Shown here piece by piece: positions 1-8,333 of a stretch of DNA of 64,000 nucleotides. Position numbers and translations under genes: made by a program. The notes below the pieces were generated by a model. It was given only the letters and a program-made list of their open reading frames with translations. It made no database searches and was not told where the DNA came from. Within the stretch, counting starts at the first letter, position 1; each line of letters begins with the position of its first letter. Source of the stretch: Oscillatoriaceae cyanobacterium M33_DOE_052 (GTDB lineage: Bacteria; Cyanobacteriota; Cyanobacteriia; Cyanobacteriales; Laspinemataceae); contig DVDU01000201.1 in NCBI GenBank assembly GCA_015296065.1, positions 1 to 64,000 on the forward strand, given 5' to 3'.

Positions 1-120
1 AGCAGGGGAGCAGGGGAGCAGGGGAGCAGGGGAGCAGGGGAGCAATCTTCCTCCCACACCTCCCACACCTCCCACACCTCCCACACCTCCCACACCTCCC
101 ACACCTCCCACACCTCCCCC
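1..120. repeat. G-rich 9-bp and C-rich 10-bp tandem repeats
   Basis: Two short tandem arrays lie side by side. Positions 1-45 repeat the 9-mer GCAGGGGAG about five times. Positions 51-120 repeat CTCCCACACC about seven times. Similar low-complexity arrays recur at 9096-9235. No coding function is supported. The array reaches the window edge, so its full length is unknown. Confidence 0.85.
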
Positions 121-241
121 CGTCTCCTCCGACCCCTGGTCAGAACCCACCCCCACGGTTCTCCCCAGCCGCAAACAAGATTCACCAGTAATTGGTGAAG
201 TCATAGAAGTTAAAAGTAAACGATTAGAATAGCGGGGGAGA

Positions 242-306
242 GAAACCGGGTAACTGCCTCCAATTTCGGGTTTTTAACCGAGATTTGGTTAAGAAACCCG
301 GTTTCT
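242..306. repeat. dispersed ~66-bp inverted-repeat element (degenerate left arm)
   Basis: A degenerate left arm GAAACCGGGT (242-251) faces an intact right arm AGAAACCCGGTTTCT (292-306). Overall length is 65 bp. The interior carries CCGAGATTTGG, also seen in the copies at 17.6 kb. It belongs to the constant-length family described under findings. Confidence 0.7.
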
Positions 307-318
307 GGCCTAACCCCA

Positions 319-394
319 AGGACAAATTATCAATTATCAATTATCAATTATCAATTATCAATTATCAATTATCAATTATCAATTATCAATTGAC
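319..394. repeat. TCAATTATCA decamer array
   Basis: The AT-rich 10-mer TCAATTATCA is repeated about seven times and ends a few bases before the first glycosyltransferase. The same decamer flanks the sulfotransferase start (2516-2548) and fills 50843-50933. It runs into CCAAGGACAAAA, which places an AAGGA motif 7 bases before the ATG at 406. Confidence 0.85.
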
Positions 395-405
395 CAAGGA
401 CAAAA

Positions 406-1356
406 ATGCAGTTTACAGTTGCTATCTGCACCTACAACGGAGCCAACCGCTTACCGGAAGTCCTCCAATGTTTGCAACAGCAAATCAACACCGAAAATAT
501 CACCTGGGAAATTCTGGTAGTTGATAACAATAGCACCGACAACACCGCCCAAATTGTGGCCGGTTACAACAACGTGCGCTATTGTTTTGAAAGCCAACAA
601 GGAGCCGGTTTTGCCCGTCAACGCGCCATCAGAGAAGCCGCCGCCCCTTTGATTGGTTTCCTCGATGATGACAACCTCCCGGAACCCGACTGGGTAGCCG
701 CCGCTGTGGCTTTTCACGCCGCACACCCGCAAGCTGGAGCCTATGGGAGCCAGATTTTTGGCGATTTTGAAGCCGAACCGCCGCCAAACTTTGAGCAGTT
801 AGCGCCATTTTTCGCCCTTACTCAGCGGGGACCGGAACCCAGACTCTATGAACCAGGGCAAAAAGTCCTCCCGCCTTCCGCTGGGTTGGTGGTGCAGAAG
901 CAAGTATGGTTGGATACCGTGCCCGATCGGTGCATCCTCAGCGGTAGAAAACCCGGTAGTATGCTCACCGGTGAAGACCTAGAAGTATTAGCCTACATCC
1001 AAAAAGCCGGGTACTCAATATGGTACAATCCCGCCATGCAGCTCAAACATAAAATCCCCAAAAATCGCCTACAAAAAGAATATTTAATCCCCTTTTTCCG
1101 AGGCATCGGTCACAGTCGCCACGTCACCCGGATGCTCGGCGTCCCAAACTGGGCAAGACCTCTGGCTCTAGTCGGTTATGCCCTCAACGACATCCGCAAA
1201 ATCATTTTACTCTTAATTAAATACAAAAACCACATCAAAACCGAATTAATCCCCGCTTGTCAATTAGAATTATTCATCGGCAGCTTAAACAGCCCTTTTT
1301 ATTTATGGAAAAATGGTTATTTGAACATCAATAATTTAATCAGCCTTAGTTCGTAG
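406..1356 (+). CDS. hpsE: HpsE-like family 2 glycosyltransferase (copy 1)
   Basis: A 316-residue GT-A glycosyltransferase predicted to add a sugar from a nucleotide donor during surface-polysaccharide synthesis. The N-terminus VAICTYNGANRLPEVL and VVDNNSTDNT are typical GT2 nucleotide-binding segments. The metal-binding acidic motif is LDDDN (about residues 86-90), and GEDLEVLAYIQKAG follows in the acceptor half. The pattern matches the cyanobacterial HpsE group named from the hormogonium polysaccharide locus; that link is from memory of the family, not a search. No transmembrane segment is evident. AAGGA, contributed by an upstream repeat, sits 5 nt before the ATG. The next gene is an equal-length paralogue, and a sulfotransferase follows, which suggests a small decoration cluster. 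Confidence 0.82.
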   Translation: MQFTVAICTYNGANRLPEVLQCLQQQINTENITWEILVVDNNSTDNTAQIVAGYNNVRYCFESQQGAGFARQRAIREAAAPLIGFLDDDNLPEPDWVAAAVAFHAAHPQAGAYGSQIFGDFEAEPPPNFEQLAPFFALTQRGPEPRLYEPGQKVLPPSAGLVVQKQVWLDTVPDRCILSGRKPGSMLTGEDLEVLAYIQKAGYSIWYNPAMQLKHKIPKNRLQKEYLIPFFRGIGHSRHVTRMLGVPNWARPLALVGYALNDIRKIILLLIKYKNHIKTELIPACQLELFIGSLNSPFYLWKNGYLNINNLISLSS

Positions 1357-1492
1357 TTGGGCTTCAGCCCTCTTTCCTTAGTTCGTAGTTGGGCTTTAGC
1401 CCAAAAATCCGGAGGGCTTTAGCCCAACTACAAACCCCCCCCCTTTCAAAGGGGGGTAGGGGGGATAGGCTAAAGCCCAACTACAAACCTAT
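1354..1492. repeat. GGGCTTTAGCCC palindromic repeat cluster
   Basis: Several copies of TTCGTAGTTGGGCTTTAGCCC and its reverse complement (GGGCTTTAGCCCAACTACAAAC) fill the gap between the two glycosyltransferases. They surround a C-run/G-run palindrome of the CCCCCTTTCAAAGGGGGG type (about 1433-1460). The last copy stops about 10 bp before the next start codon. Confidence 0.85.
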
Positions 1493-1499
1493 CAAGTAA

Positions 1500-2450
1500 A
1501 TGCTAAACTTTACCGTAGTCATACCCACATATAATGGGGCGCACCGGTTGCCCAAACTCCTAGACAGACTCCAACAGCAAATAGGAGTAGAAACCCAGCA
1601 ATGGGAAATTCTAGTTATCGACAACAACAGCAGCGATGACACCGCCCAACTTGTGCAAACATATCAAACCCACTGGCAGGCAAAATCCAGTTTAAAATAC
1701 TACCTAGAAACAGAACAAGGCTCAGCCTTCGCTCGCCTGCGGGGAGCCAGAGAAGCAAAAGGCGAATTAATCGGTTTTATCGATGATGACTGCATCCCCG
1801 CTTCCGAATGGATAGCCGCCGCTTGTACCTTCGCCCAACAATACCCCCAAGCGGGAGCCTTCAGCGGTCAAATTCACGGCGATTTTGACATCGCACCCCC
1901 CCCAGATTTTAAAAGAATCCAGGCATTTCTCGCCATCCGAGAACATGGAGATAAACCTTTCCGATTTGACCCAGAGTCATTACGTTTACCCCCCGCCGCC
2001 GCCTTAGTCGTCCGCCAACAGGCTTTGATTACCAGCGTCCCCCCACATCCCATTTTAGTCGGTAGAGTGGGCAATTCTATGCTAGGCGGAGAAGATTACG
2101 AGTTATTACTTTATCTCCACAAAGCCGGGTGGGAAATCTGGTATAATCCCGCCATGCACTCATCCCATCATATACCGCCAAATCGCCTAGAAAAAGAATA
2201 CTTGCTCAACCTAGCTCATGCCTGCGGTTTAGCCACCTGTCACCTGCGGATGCTCAATACTACCCCAGGAGAAAAACCTATAGTTTTTACCAAAACCTTC
2301 TTCGGCAACCTGCGGCGCTGGCTCCAACATTATATCAAATATCGGGGTAAATTGGACAATAATTTAATCGCCGCCTGTGAAAATGAATTTTTCTGGGGCA
2401 GCCTCTTGAGTAACTGGCATTATTTGAAGGCACAGAAACCGGGTTTCTGA
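1500..2450 (+). CDS. hpsE: HpsE-like family 2 glycosyltransferase (copy 2)
   Basis: A second GT2 enzyme, also 316 residues, clearly paralogous to the upstream gene: VVIPTYNGAHRLPKLL, VIDNNSSDDTAQ, an IDDDC acidic motif, GEDYELLLYLHKAG and WYNPAMH are shared in order. It probably transfers a different sugar onto the same glycan, which is inference. The start at 1500 aligns its N-terminus with copy 1. There is no clear Shine-Dalgarno motif, as a palindromic repeat abuts the start. The C-terminal residues QKPGF and the stop codon are encoded by the left arm of a dispersed AGAAACCGGGTTTCT element, so the original C-terminus has probably been replaced. Confidence 0.82.
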   Translation: MLNFTVVIPTYNGAHRLPKLLDRLQQQIGVETQQWEILVIDNNSSDDTAQLVQTYQTHWQAKSSLKYYLETEQGSAFARLRGAREAKGELIGFIDDDCIPASEWIAAACTFAQQYPQAGAFSGQIHGDFDIAPPPDFKRIQAFLAIREHGDKPFRFDPESLRLPPAAALVVRQQALITSVPPHPILVGRVGNSMLGGEDYELLLYLHKAGWEIWYNPAMHSSHHIPPNRLEKEYLLNLAHACGLATCHLRMLNTTPGEKPIVFTKTFFGNLRRWLQHYIKYRGKLDNNLIAACENEFFWGSLLSNWHYLKAQKPGF

Positions 2451-2548
2451 ACCGATAACCTCGACTAAAGCGAGAAATCCTCATAAGAAACCCGGTTTCT
2501 CCCCCACCCGGTAATTATCAATTATCAATTATCAATTATCAATTATCA
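2434..2548. repeat. ~66-bp inverted-repeat element plus decamer array
   Basis: Arms AGAAACCGGGTTTCT (2434-2448) and AGAAACCCGGTTTCT (2486-2500) bound a 67-bp element whose left arm lies inside the glycosyltransferase reading frame. A short ATTATCAATT array (2513-2548) follows and runs directly into the sulfotransferase ATG. Confidence 0.85.
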
Positions 2549-3370
2549 ATGACTAAAAACATATTCATCGTGGGATGTCCTCGTTCTGGGACTACCCTCC
2601 TGCAAAGTATCCTCGCCGCCCATTCTGATATTGCCTCATTTCCCGAAACCAAGTTTTTTCCGCACTTAGTCCCCGGAAAAGAACCCTGGAAGAGTTTGGG
2701 TATGGTTTCCCGGAGATTTAAACCATACTTATATAACTTTCTGGTTAAAGAAATCGGCCATCCCGAATTACTCGCCAATTGGCCCCCATTGCCATTTATC
2801 AAATTTTACAGCCACCGCTTTGCCGAAATCCTCACCATTTTAGCCGCCGAACAGGGTAAAAGTATTTGGCTAGAAAAAACCCCGGAACACCGCTTTTATA
2901 TAAATGAAATAGAAAATCATTTTGTAGGAGTGAAAATAATTCACTTATTACGGAGTGGCGCCGATGTGGTAGCATCTTTGTATGAAGTTACCCACAAATA
3001 TCCTCACCTGTGGCATGGTAAGTGGGATGTAGATTTATGCGTGGATATGTGGCTAGAGGCAGTAGAAATCAGCCGCCGCCATCTAGGCAAAAATCATCAT
3101 ATTTTTGTCCAGTATGAGCAATTGGTAGAACAGCCTCAAGCAGTAGCAGAAAAACTTTCTCAGTTTTTGGGGATAGATTTTCAGTCCCAGATGTTGGCAA
3201 ATTACGGTGATGCTGCCAAAACCGTCAGTTTAGCAGCAGCGGGAAGGACGGTAAGCAGTGAGATTAGAAATGCCAATTCCCAGAAATTTTACCAAGTATT
3301 CACCCCAGAGCAGCAGGAATATGTACTAAAGCGGCTGTCTGGGGTCAGCTTGGATGATTTTGTTCTTTAG
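2549..3370 (+). CDS. sulfotransferase family protein
   Basis: A 273-residue PAPS-dependent sulfotransferase. The N-terminal VGCPRSGTTLLQSIL is the 5'-phosphosulfate-binding loop, and IIHLLRSGADVVASLYE matches the 3'-phosphate-binding region (LxRxPxDVxxS type, with SG replacing the usual proline step). VQYEQLVEQPQAVAEKLSQFLG is the conserved helix late in the domain. The likely role is O-sulfation of a glycan. The position just after two glycosyltransferases and opposite an O-acyltransferase suggests sulfated surface polysaccharide; this is inferred from context. The start codon lies at the very edge of a decamer repeat. Confidence 0.85.
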   Translation: MTKNIFIVGCPRSGTTLLQSILAAHSDIASFPETKFFPHLVPGKEPWKSLGMVSRRFKPYLYNFLVKEIGHPELLANWPPLPFIKFYSHRFAEILTILAAEQGKSIWLEKTPEHRFYINEIENHFVGVKIIHLLRSGADVVASLYEVTHKYPHLWHGKWDVDLCVDMWLEAVEISRRHLGKNHHIFVQYEQLVEQPQAVAEKLSQFLGIDFQSQMLANYGDAAKTVSLAAAGRTVSSEIRNANSQKFYQVFTPEQQEYVLKRLSGVSLDDFVL

Positions 3371-3371
3371 A

Positions 3372-3448
3372 CTATTTGTCATTTGTCATTGGTCATTTGT
3401 CCTTTGTTTGGTCATCCAAGGGACAAATGACCCATGACAAATGACCAA
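3372..3448. repeat. GTCATTTGTC / GACAAATGAC inverted repeat
   Basis: Runs of GTCATTTGTC and GGTCATTTGTCC (3377-3414) face GACAAATGACC units (3422-3448), forming a long imperfect inverted repeat between convergent genes. It could act as a bidirectional stem-loop, but no U-tract is present. Confidence 0.8.
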
Positions 3449-4882
3449 TTAAAACTGAAAATAGATAAAAGGAGCATAGTTAGGGGCGATGAACAGGAGA
3501 ACCAGGGAGAAAGCGAAGCCGTAGAAAGCGGCAAAACTCCATCCCGGAATGTGATGCCACCAGTTGTGCCATAAACGGCGGTAGGTGGCAAAGTGGATGA
3601 GGGCGAAAAAGGCGAACACCCACAGGAGATTGAGGTCTAGTTGGTTGGTGCCATTAGAATGGAATAAAACGAAAGATTGCAGAGTGGATATGGCGCTGTG
3701 AAAGTCTCGGGCGCGGAAGAATATCCAGGCGAGACATACCCAGTAGAAGGTGAGGATGGCGCCGATGAATGGTAAGATTTGGGCTAAAGCCAAACTATTT
3801 TTTTGGGCTGAAGCCCAACTACGAACTAATTTCAGATTTGACCACACCCGATGGAAGACGAGCGCGCCTCCGTGTAAACCGCCCCAAATTACAAAATTCC
3901 ACCCAGCGCCATGCCAGAGTCCTCCTAATAACATGGTTAGCATCAAGTTGCGATAAGCAAACAGCTTAGTGCCTCGATTTCCGCCTAATGGAATATAGAG
4001 ATAATCTCGCAACCAAGTAGATAGACTCATGTGCCAGCGGCGCCAAAACTCGCTGATATTGGTGGCGAAGTAGGGGAAATCAAAGTTGGCACAGAGTTCA
4101 TAGCCGAGTAAACCGGCGGTGGCGATCGCCATATCCGTATAACCGGAAAAATCGCAGTATATCTGCACCGCGTAAAACAGCACTCCCACCCAAGCACTAC
4201 TGGCGGTGTAGGTATCTGGGGCAGTAAAATACTGGTCCACAATCACGGATATTCTATCAGAGATGCAGGCTTTTTTAATAAAACCCACTAAAAACAGCAC
4301 CAAACAATCCCGAAAATTAACTGTTGCCAGACTTTTGGCGGTGGTTAACTGGGGGAGGAAATCAGCAGCACGCACTATAGGCCCTGCTACCAACTGGGGA
4401 AAAAAGCTGACGAATAAGGCAAAATCTCGGAAATTCTTAACTGCTTCTAACTTGCCCCGATAGACATCTATGGTATAACTCATCGTCTGGAAAGTGTAAA
4501 AGCTGATACCTGCTGGCAAGACGATTTTGAGAGTTTGATACTGCATGGGCAATCCCAAAAAATCCAGAAAATCAGCCGTGGAACCGACAAAAAAGTTAAA
4601 ATATTTAAAAAATCCCAATAAACCCAAATTGCCGCACATACTGAGGATGAGCCATTTTTTTCTAGCGGCGGCATCTTCTGTATCTGCCAATTTTACCCCA
4701 GCCATATAGTCAATGACGGTGGATAACCAGATTAATGATAAAAATCGCCAATCCCAAGCGCCATAGAAAATATAACTACAGATGAATAACCAGATTTTGC
4801 GGTGACTGTTGCGCTGCATCAGCCAGTACACCAGGAAAACTATGGCGAAAAACCAAAAAAAGCGAAATTCGGTAAATATCAT
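3449..4882 (-). CDS. MBOAT family membrane O-acyltransferase (AlgI/PatA-like)
   Basis: A 477-residue polytopic membrane protein of the MBOAT family, which moves acyl (usually acetyl) groups across the membrane onto extracellular glycans. Diagnostic segments are LPAGISFYTFQTMSYTIDVY, NISEFWRRWHMSLSTWLRDY and GGLWHGAGWNFVIWGGLHG; the last holds the catalytic histidine. About ten hydrophobic segments are visible. The SGNH-like protein just upstream in the same direction is the usual kind of partner. An oddity is that residues about 351-367 (LVRSWASAQKNSLALAQ) are encoded by an in-frame palindromic repeat of the family that otherwise lies between genes. Confidence 0.9.
   Translation of the reverse strand: MIFTEFRFFWFFAIVFLVYWLMQRNSHRKIWLFICSYIFYGAWDWRFLSLIWLSTVIDYMAGVKLADTEDAAARKKWLILSMCGNLGLLGFFKYFNFFVGSTADFLDFLGLPMQYQTLKIVLPAGISFYTFQTMSYTIDVYRGKLEAVKNFRDFALFVSFFPQLVAGPIVRAADFLPQLTTAKSLATVNFRDCLVLFLVGFIKKACISDRISVIVDQYFTAPDTYTASSAWVGVLFYAVQIYCDFSGYTDMAIATAGLLGYELCANFDFPYFATNISEFWRRWHMSLSTWLRDYLYIPLGGNRGTKLFAYRNLMLTMLLGGLWHGAGWNFVIWGGLHGGALVFHRVWSNLKLVRSWASAQKNSLALAQILPFIGAILTFYWVCLAWIFFRARDFHSAISTLQSFVLFHSNGTNQLDLNLLWVFAFFALIHFATYRRLWHNWWHHIPGWSFAAFYGFAFSLVLLFIAPNYAPFIYFQF
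3778..3829. repeat. GGGCTTCAGCCC palindromic repeat inside a coding sequence
   Basis: On the minus strand this stretch reads TTAGTTCGTAGTTGGGCTTC, then AGCCC, then a second GGCTTTAGCCC half. That is the arrangement seen in the intergenic copies at 1354-1492, 18765-18823 and 41735-41866. Here it lies in frame in the MBOAT gene without a stop. Confidence 0.85.
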
Positions 4883-4889
4883 AAGTGGC

Positions 4890-5035
4890 TATTTGTCATT
4901 GGTCATTTGTCTTGGGTCATTTGTCATTTGTCCCCCCTTTATCCCCCCTGCCCCCCTTTGAAAGGGGGGGGGTAAAGATGTCCTTGGTCATTTGTCAGGT
5001 GACAAGGGACAAGTGACAAGGGACAAATGACAATA
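4890..5035. repeat. GACAAATGAC and C-run/G-run repeats at the SGNH-like gene 3' end
   Basis: GTCATTTGTC units (4890-4932) are followed by a C-run/G-run palindrome (about 4936-4972). More TTTGTC/GACAAG units (4980-5035) extend into the 3' end of the neighbouring minus-strand gene. Confidence 0.8.
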
Positions 5036-6091
5036 TCTAGCGAATTCATCGGCCAGCAATTGGGTGAATTCCTCAGCGCCTTTGTGGTTGAGGTGATACC
5101 AATCATAGCGGTTTTCCGGCTCGTATAAATTGGGAAATTTATCTGGTTGGTTGAAAGGGAATAAGATGGGTATATATCCCTTTTGGTGCGCTTCTATGAG
5201 GTGGGCTTCTTGTTTCAACACGGGATGAATGAAAAATATCGGGGTGGCGCCAGCGTCGGTTACGGCTTTGACTAATTTCTGGATGATATCGGCTTCGTAT
5301 GGTTGTAAGCGGCGGGTTTTTTGGGTTTGCTCTTGACCGGCAAGTGTGGCTACTTGGGCATGATAATCATCAAGTTTGGCTAAATATTCTTGACGCTGTT
5401 TTGTAAAGATGATATCATCTTCATTGTCTAGGGAAAGATAGCCATCAGCGCCCGGTTCTTTATAGGCTGTATCGTAGCCCGGATTGAGAGATTTGGTGGT
5501 GGCTGGTGCCAATAGGGCAAACAGTCTGTCTGCTTGACCTAAGTTGCCGATATTGGAGAAAAAAGGTGTGGCGTGCAATTGCATTAAATTCTGTTTTTTA
5601 CGCCAGTTTTGATTTTGCTTACCAATTAATTGGTAAATTTCTGGCATTTGTTGCCAACCGTGCCAGGAGATTACCCGGTCTGTGCGTCGGTTTTCTTTGG
5701 GTATATCTAAGTTGACTGAATCTATATCGATGAAGACATATTGCAAGCCGGGGGGTTTCATGGCCAGAATTTGCTGCAACAGAAAGTAGGTTTCTGGCAG
5801 TTGCATGGCATAGATGCCAAAGTTATAGGATGTAATGTTATATCCCCGTCGCTGTAATTCGGCGTCAAAGATGCTAGGGATAATATGGCGGTAGGTGCGA
5901 CTAGAACCGATAAAGATAGCGTTATAGTTTTGTTTGGTGGCGGCAAAAGTTGTCAGTTTGGGGGTGACTACGGGGATTTCTGGGGGGGGTAAAATTAGCC
6001 TGATGCCGAAGGTTGTCCCGGCGAAAGCACCGAAAAAGATGGCGAAGTAGGAAAAAAGCCGCTGCCAGTGGCTTGTTTTGGCGGTTTTCAC
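4988..6091 (-). CDS. SGNH-hydrolase-like protein, partner of the MBOAT acyltransferase
   Basis: A 367-residue protein with one N-terminal membrane anchor (about residues 13-35) and an extracytoplasmic domain resembling DUF1574/AlgJ-type SGNH proteins. The block IFIGSSRTYRHI carries the candidate nucleophile serine, and DWYHLNHKGAEEF near the C-terminus matches the DxxH block. Such proteins usually receive the acyl group from an MBOAT partner and place it on polysaccharide; here the MBOAT gene lies 105 bp downstream. The last dozen residues (CHLSLVTCPLSPDK) are encoded by GACAAATGAC-type repeat DNA, so the natural C-terminus has been rewritten by the repeat. Catalytic activity is inferred. Confidence 0.7.
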   Translation of the reverse strand: MKTAKTSHWQRLFSYFAIFFGAFAGTTFGIRLILPPPEIPVVTPKLTTFAATKQNYNAIFIGSSRTYRHIIPSIFDAELQRRGYNITSYNFGIYAMQLPETYFLLQQILAMKPPGLQYVFIDIDSVNLDIPKENRRTDRVISWHGWQQMPEIYQLIGKQNQNWRKKQNLMQLHATPFFSNIGNLGQADRLFALLAPATTKSLNPGYDTAYKEPGADGYLSLDNEDDIIFTKQRQEYLAKLDDYHAQVATLAGQEQTQKTRRLQPYEADIIQKLVKAVTDAGATPIFFIHPVLKQEAHLIEAHQKGYIPILFPFNQPDKFPNLYEPENRYDWYHLNHKGAEEFTQLLADEFARYCHLSLVTCPLSPDK

Positions 6092-6245
6092 GCGCTGTTA
6101 CCTCTAATATCGTTTCTGTTGTGTCAGATCACCACTGCATCCCTGTTCAAGAGCGTACCACGGGGGGTAGGGAAATCCGAATCCCTGACGGGGGGCAATC
6201 CCCGATTATGATGGGGACGGATATCGCCCAAAATCAATTGTGGTA

Positions 6246-6267
6246 GGGGTGATTCGCGAATCGCCCC
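6246..6267. repeat. GATTCGCGAATC palindrome
   Basis: A near-perfect 22-bp palindrome (GGGGTGATTCGCGAATCGCC, then CC) lies 80 bp before htpG. A related copy is at 57924-57948. It looks like a dispersed repetitive palindrome, not a heat-shock operator. Confidence 0.75.
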
Positions 6268-6346
6268 GACAAACCGGGGGCGGATTACCCCGAAATCAGG
6301 CGGAAGATACCGCACTCGCATATATTATCAGCACTAAGGGATAGTT

Positions 6347-8329
6347 ATGACGGTTCTGGAACAAGGCACGATTACGATTCATACCGAGAATATATTCCCG
6401 ATTATCAAGAAGTCTCTATACTCTGACCATGAGATTTTCTTGCGGGAGCTGGTTTCCAACAGCGTGGATGCTATATCTAAGCTGAAAATGGCGGGACTGT
6501 CTGGGGATTTCAGCGGTGACAGCGGCGAGCCGGAAATCACGATCGCCCTGGACAAAGACAACAAAACCTTGTCTATCTCCGACAACGGCATCGGGATGAC
6601 CGCCGAGGAGGTGAAAAAGTACATCAACCAAGTGGCCTTCTCTAGTGCCGAGGAATTTATCCAAAAATTCAAAGGCACGGCTGACCAGATTATCGGCCAT
6701 TTCGGTCTCGGTTTCTACTCCTCGTTTATGGTAGCCAAAAAGGTAGAAATCGACACCCTCTCGTACCAGGAAGGAGCTACCGCCGTTCACTGGTCCTGCG
6801 ACGGTTCCCCAATGTTCCAACTAGAGGAGTCCTCCCGCACTACCAGAGGCACTACCGTCACCCTGACTCTGGGAGAAGAAGAGCAAGAGTATCTAGAAGC
6901 CTCGCGCATCAAGCAGTTGGTGAAAACCTACTGCGATTTTATGTCGGTTCCCATCAAACTGGACGGGGAAACCATCAACCGCCAAAAGGCCCCCTGGCGG
7001 GAGTCTCCCAGCAACCTCACCAAAGAGGATTACCTGGAATTTTATCGCTACTTGTACCCGTTCCAGGAGGAACCTCTGTTATGGGTGCATCTGAAAACTG
7101 ATTATCCGTTTCTGATTAATGGCATTCTTTATTTCCCCAAACTGCGGCCAGATGTGGATGTGACGAAGGGGAATATTAAGTTATTCTGCAATCAGGTGTA
7201 TGTGAGCGACCACTGCGAGGAAGTAATTCCTAAGTTTCTGCTGCCCATGCGGGGGGTGATTGACAGTCCTGATATCCCGTTGAATGTGTCCCGTAGCGCG
7301 TTGCAGATGGACCGCACGGTGCGGAAAATTGCCGATTTTATTGCCAAGAAGGTGGCCGATCGGCTCAAGGAACTATACAAAAACAACCGCGCCGAATACA
7401 TTAGCTGCTGGCAAGATGTGGGCACTTTCGTTAAATTTGGTTGCCTCAACGACGACAAATTTAAAAAACAAGTAGAAGATATCATCATCTTCCGCACCAC
7501 CGCCAACCTGGCCCCCGCCTCTCCCGAAACTCCCGCTGTAGAGGTGCAGTCTGGCGAAGGGGACGTATGGCAAGAAGCCACCCCCAGCGGCGACAAACTA
7601 GACGGACCGAGTTACACCACCCTCCCGGAATACCTGGAACGGAACAAAACTCGCCATGAAAACCGGGTTTTCTATGCCACCGATGAGGTCCACCAAGCCC
7701 AATACATAGAACTGCACAAAAGTCAAGGGCTAGAAGTCCTATTTATGGACTCCTTCATCGACCCCCACTTTATCTCGTTCTTAGAGCGGGAATACCGCGA
7801 TGCCAAATTCTCGCGGGTGGACTCGGACCTAGACGAGACGCTGTTGGATAAGGAGAAAAAAGCCTCGGAAATCGTGGACCCCACCACGAATAAGACCCGC
7901 AGCGACCAAATTAAAGAAATCTTTGAGCAGGCCCTGAATAAACCCAAAGTCAATATCCGCACGGAGGCCCTCAAGTCAGAAGACCCCCAAGGGGCACCCC
8001 CAGCGATGGTCCTGTTGCCAGAATTCCTGCGCCGCCTGCGAGATATGAATGCTTTGGTAGCTCAGGAAATGGCACAATTCCCAGAGGAGCATATCTTGTT
8101 GGTGAATACCAGTCACCCACTAATTCAAAATCTGGTGAATTTGACTCAGGGTAGTATTATTGGGAGTGAGAAATCGCCTTCGGCGGAGTTGGCAAATATG
8201 ATTTGTCAGCAAGTTTATGAACTGGCTTTGATGGCGCAAAAAGGTTTTGACGCTGACACGATGAAATCTTTTGTGGAGCGGTCTAATAAACTGTTGACCC
8301 AACTAAGCGATAAAGCCTTGAAGGGGTAA
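6347..8329 (+). CDS. htpG: molecular chaperone HtpG (Hsp90)
   Basis: The 660-residue bacterial Hsp90, a cytosolic ATP-dependent chaperone important for heat and light stress in cyanobacteria. The N-terminal GHKL ATPase domain shows FLRELVSNSVDAISKL, SDNGIGM and GHFGLGFYSSFMV. The middle domain follows with NVSRSALQMDRTVRKI. The C-terminal dimerisation domain runs from about residue 520. Length and domain order are normal for the family. The start follows AAGGGATAGTT. No CIRCE operator was seen upstream. The 3' end is followed by a nested repeat. Confidence 0.97.
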   Translation: MTVLEQGTITIHTENIFPIIKKSLYSDHEIFLRELVSNSVDAISKLKMAGLSGDFSGDSGEPEITIALDKDNKTLSISDNGIGMTAEEVKKYINQVAFSSAEEFIQKFKGTADQIIGHFGLGFYSSFMVAKKVEIDTLSYQEGATAVHWSCDGSPMFQLEESSRTTRGTTVTLTLGEEEQEYLEASRIKQLVKTYCDFMSVPIKLDGETINRQKAPWRESPSNLTKEDYLEFYRYLYPFQEEPLLWVHLKTDYPFLINGILYFPKLRPDVDVTKGNIKLFCNQVYVSDHCEEVIPKFLLPMRGVIDSPDIPLNVSRSALQMDRTVRKIADFIAKKVADRLKELYKNNRAEYISCWQDVGTFVKFGCLNDDKFKKQVEDIIIFRTTANLAPASPETPAVEVQSGEGDVWQEATPSGDKLDGPSYTTLPEYLERNKTRHENRVFYATDEVHQAQYIELHKSQGLEVLFMDSFIDPHFISFLEREYRDAKFSRVDSDLDETLLDKEKKASEIVDPTTNKTRSDQIKEIFEQALNKPKVNIRTEALKSEDPQGAPPAMVLLPEFLRRLRDMNALVAQEMAQFPEEHILLVNTSHPLIQNLVNLTQGSIIGSEKSPSAELANMICQQVYELALMAQKGFDADTMKSFVERSNKLLTQLSDKALKG

Positions 8330-8333
8330 GTTA

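Noticed and set aside
319-394. Possible CRISPR array from regularly repeated decamers
   Set aside because: The repeats are contiguous 10-mers without unique spacers, and no cas genes are present.
285-524. Open frame of 79 codons at the left end
   Set aside because: It reads through the decamer repeat (YQLSIINYQLSI) and overlaps the glycosyltransferase in another frame; no independent support.
6120-6346. CIRCE heat-shock operator upstream of htpG
   Set aside because: GCACTC and GCACTAA fragments occur, but no TTAGCACTC-N9-GAGTGCTAA palindrome; the clear palindrome there belongs to a dispersed repeat.
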